From contig NZ_BFBP01000003.1 in assembly GCF_003112695.1 (NCBI RefSeq), forward strand, positions 231,227 through 295,226: 64,000 nt of DNA, given 5' to 3'. This document shows positions 28,367-36,970 of this stretch, piece after piece. The position numbers were made by a program, and so were the translations under genes. The notes below the pieces were generated by a model. That model searched no databases. It was not told where the DNA came from and saw only the letters and a program-made list of their open reading frames with translations. Origin of the DNA: Azospira sp. I13. GTDB taxonomy: Bacteria; Pseudomonadota; Gammaproteobacteria; Burkholderiales; Rhodocyclaceae. The first letter of the stretch is position 1; every line of letters starts with the position of its first letter.

Positions 28367-29725
28367 ATGACGGCTTCCATCCAGCCCCCCGTTCCCAGCC
28401 TCGCCGATCTCTCGCCGGACTGCCGGGAAGCGGCGGCCCACCTCAACCGGGAATGCCCCTGCCTGGCCCTGGACCACGCCGCCCTGGCCGCCCAGCTGGA
28501 CGGGGAGGGCGGCAACGGTGACTTTTACCGGGAACTGCGGCAGAGCCGGCCCCATCTCTTTTCCGACACCATGGTCTTCGTCGGCGAGCGCCATCTGGCA
28601 GCCATGGCCGAGCTGGTCGCGGCGGTGGACGAAGTGGCCCGTCTGCCGGCCTACCAGCAAGCAGTACTGGCCTGGGCGCCAGAAATTGCCCGTTTCGCCC
28701 CGCCCCACGCCGGCGTCTTTCTCGGCTACGACTTCCACCTGGGGGACGAGGGGCCTCGGCTCATCGAGATCAACACCAATGCCGGCGGCGGCTTGCTCAA
28801 CGCCAAGCTGGCCCGGGCCCAGCGCTCCTGTTGCAGCACCGTGCAGGAATTCCTGCCGGCGACGGGCGGCGTCGAAGAGGCCTTTCTCGCCATGTTCCGG
28901 CAGGAGTGGACGCTGGCCAAGGGCGATGCGCCCCTCAAGCGCATCGCCATCGTCGATACCGCCCCGGCAGCCCAATACCTGGCTCCCGAATTCGAGCTGT
29001 TCCGCCGCCTTTTTGAAGCGGCCGGCATGGCTGCCGTAGTGGCCGACCCCGGCGAGTTCACCTACCGCGACGGCGTGCTGTGGCACGACGGCCAGGCGGT
29101 GGACCTGGTCTACAACCGCCTCACCGACTTCGCCCTGGAAGAGGCCGCCAGTGCGCCCCTGCGCCAGGCCTACCTGGAGGGCGCAGCCGTGGTTACGCCC
29201 CATCCCCGGGCCCACGCCCTCTTTGCCGACAAGCGCAACCTGGTGCTGCTCTCGGACCCGGCGCGTCTGGCCGAACTGGACGTCCCGGAAGCGTGCCGGC
29301 GGACCTTCGCCGCCACCATTCCCACCACCCGCCTGGTCACGGCGGATCAGGCCGAGCAATGGTGGCAGCAGCGCAAGCAATGGTTCTTCAAGCCCGCCGC
29401 CGGCTTTGGCAGCCGGGCCGCCTACCGGGGCGACAAGCTGACCAAGCGGGTCTTTGAAGACATCATCGCCGCCGGCCAGAGCGAGAACACCGCCTACGTG
29501 GCCCAGGCCCTGGTACCGCCGTCGGAGCGCCGCGTCTTCTCCGACAACGCCGTGCAAGAAGGGCCGAACCACCTCAAGCTGGATATCCGCGCCTACGCCT
29601 ATCAGGGCGAGGTGCAGCTGGCGGCGGCCCGCCTCTATCAGGGGCAGACCACCAATTTCCGCACTGCCGGCGGCGGTTTCGCCGCCGTCTTTGCCGTGCC
29701 CTGCCGGGAGGAGGAGGCGGCATGA
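28367..29725 (+). CDS. Uncharacterised ATP-grasp-like enzyme
   Basis: 452 residues, no named family recognised with certainty. Two ATP-grasp-like signatures are visible in inverted order: RLIEINTNAGGG (Glu134, Asn136, Asn138), normally the C-terminal metal-binding motif, precedes FFKPAAGFGSRAA (Lys342 and the glycine loop 343-349), normally N-terminal. LKLDIRAYAY near 403-412 may supply further ligands. The order suggests a circularly permuted ATP-grasp, as in glutathionylspermidine-synthase-like ligases. It would join a carboxylate to an amine or thiol. It overlaps mobB by 4 bp (ATGA), so it is co-translated with molybdenum cofactor genes. Function unknown. Confidence 0.6.
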   Translation: MTASIQPPVPSLADLSPDCREAAAHLNRECPCLALDHAALAAQLDGEGGNGDFYRELRQSRPHLFSDTMVFVGERHLAAMAELVAAVDEVARLPAYQQAVLAWAPEIARFAPPHAGVFLGYDFHLGDEGPRLIEINTNAGGGLLNAKLARAQRSCCSTVQEFLPATGGVEEAFLAMFRQEWTLAKGDAPLKRIAIVDTAPAAQYLAPEFELFRRLFEAAGMAAVVADPGEFTYRDGVLWHDGQAVDLVYNRLTDFALEEAASAPLRQAYLEGAAVVTPHPRAHALFADKRNLVLLSDPARLAELDVPEACRRTFAATIPTTRLVTADQAEQWWQQRKQWFFKPAAGFGSRAAYRGDKLTKRVFEDIIAAGQSENTAYVAQALVPPSERRVFSDNAVQEGPNHLKLDIRAYAYQGEVQLAAARLYQGQTTNFRTAGGGFAAVFAVPCREEEAA

Positions 29726-30267
29726 ACACGCCCGACAACACGGCCGGACAGCCGCCGGAAAAATCGCCCCGGGTCTTCGGCTTTTCCGGCACCAGCGGCT
29801 CCGGCAAGACCACCCTGGTGGAGCAGGTTATTCCCCGGCTCATCGCCCGGGGCTGGAAAGTTTCCCTGATCAAGCACGCCCACCACGGTTTCGACCTGGA
29901 CACCCCGGGCAAGGATTCCTATCGTCACCGGGAGGCCGGCTGCGGCGAAGTGATGGTCACCTGCGGCAGCCGCTGGGCGCTGATGCACGAATTGCGGAAC
30001 GAGGCGGAGCCCTCCCTGGCCGAACACCTGGCCCGCTTCGCCCCCTGCGACCTGGTGTTGGTGGAAGGCTTCAAGCAGGAAGCCATTCCCAAGATCGAGG
30101 TCTATCGGGCCGCCAACGGCAAGGCGCCGCTGTATCCTGAAAATACCCACATCGTCGCCGTGGCCACCGACAGCCCGGTGCAAACTACGCTGCCGGTGCT
30201 GGATGTGAACGATGCGGAGGCGGTGGCCGCTTTCGTCATGGACTATTTCAAGCACCCACAGCGATGA
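29722..30267 (+). CDS. mobB: Molybdopterin-guanine dinucleotide biosynthesis adaptor MobB
   Basis: 181 residues, P-loop GTP-binding protein assisting MobA in attaching GMP to molybdopterin. Walker A is GTSGSGKTTL; IKHAHHGFDLDTPGKDSYRHREAG and DLVLVEGFKQEAIPKIEVYR are family signatures. Strong GGAGGAGG site before the ATG. It overlaps the upstream ATP-grasp-like gene and is followed by moeA, moaD and moaE. Confidence 0.93.
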   Translation: MNTPDNTAGQPPEKSPRVFGFSGTSGSGKTTLVEQVIPRLIARGWKVSLIKHAHHGFDLDTPGKDSYRHREAGCGEVMVTCGSRWALMHELRNEAEPSLAEHLARFAPCDLVLVEGFKQEAIPKIEVYRAANGKAPLYPENTHIVAVATDSPVQTTLPVLDVNDAEAVAAFVMDYFKHPQR

Positions 30268-30297
30268 TGCAAAGCCAAGACTCCAAGGATGACGCCC

Positions 30298-31533
30298 ATG
30301 CTCAGTTTTGAAGACGCCCTGACCCAGTTGCTGGCCGCCGCCAAGCCCGTCAGAGAAGTGCGCTGGCTGCCCACCCAGGCCGCCGCCGGCCGGGTGCTGG
30401 CCCAGGATCTGACCTCCACGGTCAATGTGCCGCCTCTGGATAATTCGGCCATGGACGGCTACGCCGTGCGTGCCACCGACATTCCCGTTCCCGGCACCGT
30501 GCTGCCGGTCTCGCAACGCATTCCCGCCGGTGCCGTCGGCACCACCCTGGAATCGGGTACCGCCGCCCGCATCTTCACCGGCGCCCCGGTGCCTCCCGGC
30601 GCCGACGCCGTCATCATGCAGGAACGCTGCGAACATGCCGGCGAAGGCCGGATCAATTTCCAGCACGTGCCCCAGGCCGGGGAGAACATCCGCCGGGCCG
30701 GGGAAGACGTGGCCAAGGATGCCCGCATCCTCTCCGCCGGCACCCGCCTGGGCCCGGCCCAGCTGGCCTTTGCCGCCTCCGTCGGCCTGGCCGAAGTGCC
30801 CGTGTATCGCCGCCTACGGGTGGCCACCTTCTTCACCGGCGACGAGCTGGTGATGCCGGGCCAGCCCCTGCCGGCAGGAGCCATCTACAACTCCAACCGC
30901 TTCGCCATCGTCGCCCTGCTGGAACGTCTGGGCTGCGAAGTGAAGGACCTGGGCCAGGTGCCCGACACCCTGGAAGCCACCCGGGCCGCCCTGCGCGAAG
31001 CCGCGGCCGGCGCCGATCTGGTGGTGACCTGCGGCGGCGTTTCCGTGGGCGAGGAAGACCACGTCAAACCCGCCGTGGAGGCCGAAGGCAGCCTGGACCT
31101 GTGGGCCATCGCCATCAAACCGGGCAAGCCCCTGGCCTTCGGCGCCGTGCGCCGTAGCGAAGGCGGCGAGGCTGGCGAAGGGTTGCCGGGCAGCGCCGCC
31201 TTCATTGGCCTACCGGGCAACCCGGTTTCCGCCTTCGTCACCTTCCTGATGCTGGTGCGCCCCTTCATCCTGCGCAGCCAGGGCGTCAGCGACGTGGCCC
31301 CCCGGGCCTACCGCCTGCCTGCTGCCGGTGAATGGAACAAGGCTGACAAGCGTCGCGAGTTCCTGCGCGCCAGCCTCACCGCTGAAGGCACCGTGGCCCT
31401 CTACCGCCACCAGGGCGCAGGCGTCATGGCTTCCCTGGTGGAAGCCTCGGGCCTCATCGACAACCCGCCGGGGCAGACCATCCAGGCGGGGGATACGGTG
31501 CGTTTCCTCCCCTTCTCCGAACTCCTGGGCTGA
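30298..31533 (+). CDS. moeA: Molybdopterin molybdenumtransferase MoeA
   Basis: 411 residues. MoeA inserts molybdate into adenylylated molybdopterin. Clear signatures are PLDNSAMDGYAVR, RIFTGAPVPPGADAVIMQE, the molybdopterin-binding domain with VTCGGVSVGEEDHVK, and GLPGNPVSAFVTFLMLV. An in-frame ATG nine bases upstream exists, but AAGGA at 30285-30289 is better placed for 30298. It is followed 9 bp later by moaD. Confidence 0.95.
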   Translation: MLSFEDALTQLLAAAKPVREVRWLPTQAAAGRVLAQDLTSTVNVPPLDNSAMDGYAVRATDIPVPGTVLPVSQRIPAGAVGTTLESGTAARIFTGAPVPPGADAVIMQERCEHAGEGRINFQHVPQAGENIRRAGEDVAKDARILSAGTRLGPAQLAFAASVGLAEVPVYRRLRVATFFTGDELVMPGQPLPAGAIYNSNRFAIVALLERLGCEVKDLGQVPDTLEATRAALREAAAGADLVVTCGGVSVGEEDHVKPAVEAEGSLDLWAIAIKPGKPLAFGAVRRSEGGEAGEGLPGSAAFIGLPGNPVSAFVTFLMLVRPFILRSQGVSDVAPRAYRLPAAGEWNKADKRREFLRASLTAEGTVALYRHQGAGVMASLVEASGLIDNPPGQTIQAGDTVRFLPFSELLG

Positions 31534-31542
31534 GGATTTCCC

Positions 31543-31794
31543 ATGATCAAAGTGCTGTATTTCGCCGGCCTGCGGGAAGCCCTGGGCACTGCCGCCGAAG
31601 AACTGGCCCTGCCTCCCGGGGTAGCCGACGTGGGCGGTCTGCGGGCCCATCTGGCGGGCCGCGGGGGCGACTGGGAAAAGCTCGCCACCACCAAGAACCT
31701 GCGCTTCGCCGTGAACCAGGACATGGCTCGGGCCGATACGCCGGTGACCGAGGGCGACGAAGTGGCCTTCTTTCCGCCGGTCACCGGTGGTTAA
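31543..31794 (+). CDS. moaD: Molybdopterin synthase sulfur-carrier subunit MoaD
   Basis: 83 residues, ubiquitin-like fold, ending in PPVTGG. The C-terminal Gly-Gly is adenylylated and thiocarboxylated to donate sulfur to precursor Z. The LRFAVNQDM and DEVAFFPP segments are typical. It lies between moeA and moaE, its synthase partner. Confidence 0.93.
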   Translation: MIKVLYFAGLREALGTAAEELALPPGVADVGGLRAHLAGRGGDWEKLATTKNLRFAVNQDMARADTPVTEGDEVAFFPPVTGG

Positions 31795-31829
31795 GGCCCA
31801 GGACAAGGGTTGAAGATCAAGGAGCCGCC

Positions 31830-32291
31830 ATGAGCATCAGCGTCCAGCACGAAGATTTCGACCTCTCCACGGAAGTCGCCGCCCTGCGCGCCGGCCAGCC
31901 GGGCGTCGGCGCCGTGGTGGCCTTTGTCGGCCTGGTGCGGGACATGAACGAAGGCAGCGGCGTTTCCGAAATGGCCCTGGAGCACTACCCGGGCATGACC
32001 GAGAAAGCCCTGGCCGCCATCGTCCACGAGGCCCGGCAGCGCTGGGATATCCTGGGCAGCCGCATCATCCACCGGGTCGGCGCCCTCCAACCCTGCGACC
32101 AGATCGTCCTGGTGGCCGTGAGCAGCGCCCACCGGGGCGAAGCCTTCGCCGCCTGCGAATTCATCATGGATTACCTGAAAACCCGGGCTCCCTTCTGGAA
32201 ACGGGAAGTGACTCCCGACGGTGCCCGCTGGGTGGATGCCCGGGAAACGGACGACAGCGCCGCCGCCCGCTGGGCGCGGCCTGAATCGTGA
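31830..32291 (+). CDS. moaE: Molybdopterin synthase catalytic subunit MoaE
   Basis: 153 residues, forms the heterotetrameric synthase with MoaD and converts cyclic pyranopterin monophosphate to molybdopterin. Recognisable segments are GAVVAFVGLVRD, LEHYPGMTEK, HRVGALQP, the catalytic-Lys region APFWKRE (Lys in FWKRE) and DGARWVDA. Last gene of the Moco operon, followed by a terminator at 32402. Confidence 0.94.
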   Translation: MSISVQHEDFDLSTEVAALRAGQPGVGAVVAFVGLVRDMNEGSGVSEMALEHYPGMTEKALAAIVHEARQRWDILGSRIIHRVGALQPCDQIVLVAVSSAHRGEAFAACEFIMDYLKTRAPFWKREVTPDGARWVDARETDDSAAARWARPES

Positions 32292-32401
32292 TCACCCCGG
32301 AGAGGCAAGCGGGACGCCATTCTCCGTGATGGCCCTGCGGAGATGGGCGTCTTTCCTGCCGCTCCGGGCAATGCTGAAAATGGTTCGGAAAATGGAGCAA
32401 T

Positions 32402-32432
32402 AAAAAAAGCCGGGAGACTTCCCGGCTTTTTT
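32402..32432 (+). terminator. Terminator of the yoaA-moaE transcript
   Basis: Stem AAGCCGGGA / TCCCGGCTT around a short GACT loop with six following T residues. A7 on the other side makes it bidirectional, serving also the minus-strand membrane gene ending at 32527. Confidence 0.9.
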
Positions 32433-32526
32433 GCGTCTACCCGTGGAGGCTGCCGCTGGCCAGCCCCGTTGGTCTGGATGCAGGAGCTTCGGCTAACGGC
32501 CTTGGCGGCTCAATTTGCCGACTGAA

Positions 32527-32901
32527 TCAGGCTGCCTGGGGAGCCTGGGCGCCCAGGGCCGCCGCCAGCTTTTCCGTCTGCACGATGGCGCTGATGCCCA
32601 CCAGCAGGTGACCGGCCTGCACCACCCAGTGATATTCCCCTGGCAGCAGGGCGCCCTGGAAGATCCCCAGGGCCAGGGTCACCACACCCCAGACCAGTGC
32701 CAGGATGGCCGCCCCAGGCTTGGCTTTCAGGGCCAGTGCGCCGAGCAGCCAGAGGGCCAGGACGAGCAGTGTGCCGGTGCCCATGTGGGCATGGATCAGG
32801 GCGCCGCCCTGGCCGAACCAGAGCATCAACCCGATGATCAGGGCAGCGGTGCCGGCGATCCGGGCCGCGATAATGGCAATGCGGGAAAGCGTGTGTTGCA
32901 T
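32527..32901 (-). CDS. Small four-helix membrane protein, unknown
   Basis: 124 residues with four hydrophobic segments (about 8-28, 38-58, 62-84 and 88-108) and an Ala/Gln-rich tail. It starts at ATG 32901 preceded by AAGGAGA, a near-perfect ribosome site, so it is a real gene. No recognised domain; the alternation of short loops resembles small DUF-type membrane proteins of Rhodocyclaceae. Monocistronic between two terminator-like structures. Confidence 0.7.
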   Translation of the reverse strand: MQHTLSRIAIIAARIAGTAALIIGLMLWFGQGGALIHAHMGTGTLLVLALWLLGALALKAKPGAAILALVWGVVTLALGIFQGALLPGEYHWVVQAGHLLVGISAIVQTEKLAAALGAQAPQAA

Positions 32902-33138
32902 GCTGAATCTCCTTTGATGTTTCTGCTTTGTTGTGACGGCGCCGCGCCAGGCGGCAACCGTAGCCTACGGGAGCTTGTTTCCCGGACCGAGGGGGATTCT
33001 AAGCGGACTTTTGTCCCCCCGTGCAAGGGTGTGGGGAAAAGGTGCCACGGAGGGTGGTGACAAGGGGAGCAGGGTGAGCATCAACTACGGCCTCACCTCT
33101 CTGTGGGTGCTACGTCTGTGGAATATGCCCAAGCAATG

Positions 33139-33170
33139 ACAAAGGCAGCGGCTCAGGCCGCTGCCTTTGT
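33139..33170. terminator. 14-bp perfect hairpin after the metallo-hydrolase gene
   Basis: ACAAAGGCAGCGGC (33139-33152) pairs perfectly with 33157-33170 across a TCAG loop. The A and T runs are inside the stem, so it is a plausible terminator for the minus-strand gene ending at 33194, though the downstream T tract is weak. Confidence 0.55.
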
Positions 33171-33193
33171 TTGGGAATGTGCCCGATGCCGTA

Positions 33194-34174
33194 TCAGGGC
33201 TTGGCGGGCAGGGGGCTGAACTCCACCGGCACCCAGGCGTAGCTGCCCTTGCCTTCGGCGCGCACGTGGCCGATGCCGGGGAAGGGCAGGTGCATGCCGG
33301 CCACCAGCACCTTGCTGGCAGCAGCTTCCTTCATCAGGGCCTTGCGGGTGGCGATGGCCTGCTTCTGGTCCACATCGAATTCGATGGACACGCCGGGCTT
33401 GGCGAACTGCACGGCGTGGGCGTGCACCAGGTCGCCCCAGATGATCAGCTTCTGGCCGGCGGATTCCACGGCAAAAGCGGTGTGGCCCGGGGTGTGGCCG
33501 TGGGCCTGCACCGCCTTGATGCCGGGCACCACTTCGCTGTTGGGGGCGAAGGTGGCCCACTGGCCCTTGGCGATGTAGGGCGCAGCGCTTTCCCGGGAGA
33601 GCTTGAAGAAGGGCTGCATGCCTTCCGGCGCGGCGGCGGCCACCTTTTCGGAGAGCCAGAAGTCGTGGTCGGCCTGGGCGGCGTAGACCTTGGCCTTGGG
33701 GAAGATGGGCTGGCCGTTGGCGTCGTTGAGGCCGCCCATGTGGTCGGCGTGCAGGTGGGTCAGCACCACCGTATCCACCTGCTCCAGGCTGTAGCCGGCG
33801 GCCTTCAGGTTGGCGGCGATGTTGCCCAGGGTGGGGCCGAAGAGCTTGGCAGCGCCGGTATCCACCAGCACCAGGTGCTTGCCGGTGTTGATCAGGTAGG
33901 CATTCACCGCCGTCTGCATTTTCGGGTTGCCGACGAACATGCGGGCCAGCAGGGCGTTCAGGTCCTGGGGCTGGGCATTCTTCAGCAGCTTGGTTTCCAG
34001 CTGAATGGCGCCGTCGAAGAGGGCGGTCACTTCGAAGTCGCCCAGTTGGGTGCGGTAGTAGCCGGGCACCTGGGTCTGTACCTGGGGTGCTTCCGCCTGG
34101 GCCAGGGGCGGCAGGAACAGGCTGGCGGCGGAAAGGGCGGTGAATACGGCAAATACGGAACGGCGCAGTCGCAT
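33194..34174 (-). CDS. Secreted metallo-beta-lactamase-fold hydrolase
   Basis: 326 residues with a signal peptide (cleavage near LAQAEA, residue 28), so periplasmic. Zinc ligands are visible: HLHADHMGG, HTPGHT, the Asp in IIWGDLVH and the terminal His in HLPFPGIGH. The spacing fits AHL-lactonase/quorum-quenching-like or arylsulfatase-like MBL proteins rather than true beta-lactamases. Two binuclear zinc sites should be active. It is divergent from the MerR gene, whose operator lies in the 153-bp interval and could affect it. The substrate is unknown. Confidence 0.85.
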   Translation of the reverse strand: MRLRRSVFAVFTALSAASLFLPPLAQAEAPQVQTQVPGYYRTQLGDFEVTALFDGAIQLETKLLKNAQPQDLNALLARMFVGNPKMQTAVNAYLINTGKHLVLVDTGAAKLFGPTLGNIAANLKAAGYSLEQVDTVVLTHLHADHMGGLNDANGQPIFPKAKVYAAQADHDFWLSEKVAAAAPEGMQPFFKLSRESAAPYIAKGQWATFAPNSEVVPGIKAVQAHGHTPGHTAFAVESAGQKLIIWGDLVHAHAVQFAKPGVSIEFDVDQKQAIATRKALMKEAAASKVLVAGMHLPFPGIGHVRAEGKGSYAWVPVEFSPLPAKP

Positions 34175-34289
34175 GGGGAAGCTCTCCTGTTATGGGTTCG
34201 GAGTGATGGGAGAAGGAGGGGAGTGTAGCCTATGACACGGGGCTGGTCGCAAGGGCAGCCGCTTCTCCTTTTGAACCTTGTTTTCACCC

Positions 34290-34320
34290 TTGACCTGGAG
34301 TGCGCTCCAGCTTTTAGGAT
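34290..34320 (+). promoter_or_regulatory. MerR-type promoter/operator
   Basis: TTGACC (34290-34295), an exact 19-bp spacer and TAGGAT (34315-34320). Between them lies the dyad CTGGAG-TGCG-CTCCAG (34295-34310). The overlong 19-bp spacer with a central dyad is the hallmark of promoters that MerR-family proteins activate by twisting DNA. Transcription would begin at about 34327, practically at the ATG. Confidence 0.8.
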
Positions 34321-34327
34321 GCCTGCC

Positions 34328-34774
34328 ATGAAGCCTTATCTCTCCATCCAGGAGGCCGCCGCCAGCACCGGCCTGAGCCCCGACACCCTGCGCTACTACG
34401 AGCGCATCGGCCTCATCGGCGCGGTGCCCCGGGGGCCGGGGGGCCAGCGCCGCTATGTGCCGGATGACATGGCCTGGCTGGCCTTCCTGCTGCGCCTGCG
34501 CAGTACCGGTATGCCGGTGCGGCAGATGCAGGCGTTTGCCGAACTGCGCCGCCAGGGCGAGGCCACGGCCGGCGCCCGCCGGGCCTTGCTGCAAGCCCAC
34601 CTGGATGGCCTGCGGCAGAACATCCGCCAACTGGAGGAGACGGCAACGGTGCTGGCCGACAAGATCGACCACTACCGTCAGCTGGAGGCTTCATGCCCTA
34701 CATCCAAGGCAAAAGGAGCCAACCATGCAAAACGATCGATATGCCCGAGGTCTGGAAAAACTCAAGGAAATTGA
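34328..34774 (+). CDS. MerR-family transcriptional regulator
   Basis: 148 residues. The N-terminal winged HTH ([26 protein letters not shown], then [13 protein letters not shown]) and a dimerisation coiled coil (about 82-118) are clear. The C-terminal effector region is short with a single Cys (ASCPTS), so it does not look like a metal sensor. ATG 34328 coincides with the predicted transcription start, suggesting a leaderless message; an ATG nine bases upstream is the alternative. Its 3' end overlaps the next gene by 50 bp in another frame. Probably autoregulated. Confidence 0.85.
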   Translation: MKPYLSIQEAAASTGLSPDTLRYYERIGLIGAVPRGPGGQRRYVPDDMAWLAFLLRLRSTGMPVRQMQAFAELRRQGEATAGARRALLQAHLDGLRQNIRQLEETATVLADKIDHYRQLEASCPTSKAKGANHAKRSICPRSGKTQGN

Positions 34775-35099
34775 CGGCCAGGCCGGGGAAAAGGTGGTGG
34801 CCAGCCTGGCCGACATCGCCCCGGATTTCGCCCGCTACCTGATTGAATTCCCCTTCGGGGACATCTACAGCCGCCCGGGCCTGGACCTGCGCTCCAGGGA
34901 GATCGCCGTGGTGGCCGCCCTGACGGCCCTGGGCAATGCCACGCCGCAGTTGAAGGTGCATATCCACGGCGCCCTCAACGTCGGTGTGAGTCGGGAAGAG
35001 GTGGTGGAAACCATCATGCAGATGGCCGTCTATGCTGGCTTCCCGGCCGCCCTCAATGGCCTGTTTGCCGCCAAGGAGGTGTTTGCCGAAGCTGGGTGA
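34725..35099 (+). CDS. Carboxymuconolactone decarboxylase family protein
   Basis: 124 residues, all-helical CMD/AhpD-like fold. [30 protein letters not shown] and the [19 protein letters not shown] segment are typical of gamma-carboxymuconolactone decarboxylase. It has no cysteine at all, so it lacks the CxxC of AhpD peroxidases. AAAAGGAG precedes ATG 34725. It overlaps the MerR gene by 50 bp and is presumably its regulatory target. The actual substrate is unknown. Confidence 0.85.
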   Translation: MQNDRYARGLEKLKEIDGQAGEKVVASLADIAPDFARYLIEFPFGDIYSRPGLDLRSREIAVVAALTALGNATPQLKVHIHGALNVGVSREEVVETIMQMAVYAGFPAALNGLFAAKEVFAEAG

Positions 35100-35218
35100 G
35101 GGCGGGGGCCGCCATAGGGGAGGTGCCATGAGATGGTGATGGGCGAGGGGCGCGGATTCTCTTCGGTTCCCCGCCTTGCCGCAGCGCAGGCGGTTGGGGT
35201 AGGGTGCCGGAATTGCTC

Positions 35219-35944
35219 ATGTCATGGAATCGGATGATGTTTTGCCGCCCCTTTGATCCGTCCGTTCGCGTCGCCTTGTTGCTGCTCAATACCTGGTCCT
35301 TTTTTACCGGCCTGGCCGCCTTTTTCCTCTATTGGGTGCTTTCCCTGGCGGGCACCGCGGTCATGGATGATGGCATGGCGGCCGATATCGCGCAGTTGAG
35401 CGATGTTGGCATCTTGCGACAGTTGGCGCTCGCTTTGCTGAATGCAGCGGTTGATTTCCGCCAGAGCGGAATCACCCTGGCAGTCTGGGGCCTGTCCCTG
35501 CTTTTGCTCTCGAGTGGCCTGTCCCTGCTGCTGCTGTTGCGGGAAATGCGCCGGCCAACGCAGTCTGGGGAAGCGGAGACGACGAACACCAGAAGCGGCT
35601 TCGTGGCTGACTTGCTGCTGGGGCGCCTGCCGTTGTGGAAGGCCTTCTGGCTTGTCTATGTTCCAGAACCCTTCCTCGCCGGCCTTTCCACCCAGGTTCT
35701 CATTGGGAACCTGGACGGAAAGACTCAGCTGCTACTGTCCATGTTCATGTTGCCCATGACCATCGGCTTGCTGTGGACCTTGCTCCTGAGCGTGACGGTC
35801 CTGGTCTGGCGTTGCAGTGACAATACGGCCCGACCGGTTTGGGGCAAGGTGGCGCGGGTGGTCTTGGTACTGGCCATTGCCGTGCCACTGCTGCTGTTCC
35901 TAATCCGTATGCTGCCCTTTTTGGGGCAGATTTCCCGTAGCTGA
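35219..35944 (+). CDS. Integral membrane protein of unknown function
   Basis: About 241 residues with four strongly hydrophobic segments (about 20-45, 85-105, 155-185 and 205-230) and polar loops. No recognised motif. The start is uncertain: ATG 35219 is used, but GTG 35204 and two ATGs at 35234/35237 are possible. The coding frame has lower GC3 than its neighbours. It is convergent with the LysR gene that ends 6 bp away. Confidence 0.6.
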   Translation: MSWNRMMFCRPFDPSVRVALLLLNTWSFFTGLAAFFLYWVLSLAGTAVMDDGMAADIAQLSDVGILRQLALALLNAAVDFRQSGITLAVWGLSLLLLSSGLSLLLLLREMRRPTQSGEAETTNTRSGFVADLLLGRLPLWKAFWLVYVPEPFLAGLSTQVLIGNLDGKTQLLLSMFMLPMTIGLLWTLLLSVTVLVWRCSDNTARPVWGKVARVVLVLAIAVPLLLFLIRMLPFLGQISRS

Positions 35945-35950
35945 ATCGGG

Positions 35951-36850
35951 CTAGTTCTCCCACGGTGCCTGTTCAAAGGCCGTAGCGAGGAAATTGACCA
36001 GGGCCCGCACCTTGCCGGAAAGGTGCTTGCGCGAGGGATACACCGCGTAGATGCCCAGTTCCCGGGGCTGGTATTGGCTCAGGATGGGCACCAGGCGACC
36101 GGCGGCCAAATCCTGATAAACGAGAAAGTTGGGTTGGAAGACGATGCCCTGGTGGTCCAGGGCGGCGGCCCGGCAGGTGTCGCCGTTGTTGGCGTGGAAG
36201 CGGGGTTTCAGGTTGACGCTTTCCAGGCCCGTCGGGCCCTGGAGTTCCAGGGTGTCGCCGGTGGGGGAATAGCTGTAGCCGATGAACTGGTGGTCGGTCA
36301 GGTCGGCCAGGCTGCGGGGGGCGCCGTGGGCGGCCAGATATTGGGGCGAGGCGCAGAGCAGGATGCGGGTGCTGGCCAGCCGGCGGGAAACCAGGGAGGA
36401 ATCGGGCATGCGGGTGATGCGCACCGCCAGGTCGAAGCCTTCTTCCACCAGATCCACCACCCGGTCGTTGAGGCTCACATCCAGCATTACCTCCGGGTGG
36501 GTGGCCAGGAAGGCGCCCCAGAGCGGGGCCAGATGCTGCACGCCGAAGGAGAGGGGGGCATTCACCTTGAGCCGCCCCACGGCCTGGGCCGAGGTGAGGC
36601 CCACGGCGCTGTCGGCGTCTTCCAGTTCCTCGAGAATCTGGCGGCTGCGCTCCAGGTAGAGCTGGCCGGCCTCGGTGAGGGAAAGACGGCGGGTGGTTCG
36701 GTGCAGCAAGCGGGCGCCGAGGCGGCTTTCCAGGTCCTGCACCAGGCGGGAAACCGCCGCCTTGGAACTGCCCAGCAGGTCCGCTGCCTTGACGAAGCTG
36801 CCCGTATCCACCACGGCAACGAAGGCTTCCATTTCGCGGAATCGATCCAT
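35951..36850 (-). CDS. LysR-family transcriptional regulator
   Basis: 299 residues. The N-terminal HTH (FVAVVDTGSFVKAADLLGSSKAAVSRLVQDLE) and the periplasmic-binding-protein-like effector domain (from about residue 90) are complete. It resembles the CrgA/DsdC-like group common in betaproteobacteria. Start ATG 36850 (GTG 36859 is possible). It is divergent from the dioxygenase/cytochrome b561/YceI operon with a 120-bp gap, the usual arrangement for a LysR activator and its target. Confidence 0.9.
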   Translation of the reverse strand: MDRFREMEAFVAVVDTGSFVKAADLLGSSKAAVSRLVQDLESRLGARLLHRTTRRLSLTEAGQLYLERSRQILEELEDADSAVGLTSAQAVGRLKVNAPLSFGVQHLAPLWGAFLATHPEVMLDVSLNDRVVDLVEEGFDLAVRITRMPDSSLVSRRLASTRILLCASPQYLAAHGAPRSLADLTDHQFIGYSYSPTGDTLELQGPTGLESVNLKPRFHANNGDTCRAAALDHQGIVFQPNFLVYQDLAAGRLVPILSQYQPRELGIYAVYPSRKHLSGKVRALVNFLATAFEQAPWEN

Positions 36851-36970
36851 TTGTTCCACTTTTCGAAACAGTTAGTCATTCGATTCTATATTTATCTACA
36901 AGCGTCGGTCTAATAAAGTGCATTCCATCGCGGAGCCATCGGGCTCCCGGATTTGTGAAGGACCATCGCC

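Noticed and set aside
33194-34174. Antibiotic-resistance beta-lactamase
   Set aside because: It has the MBL fold but the spacing and sequence around the zinc ligands fit lactonase-like hydrolases. No resistance function can be supported.
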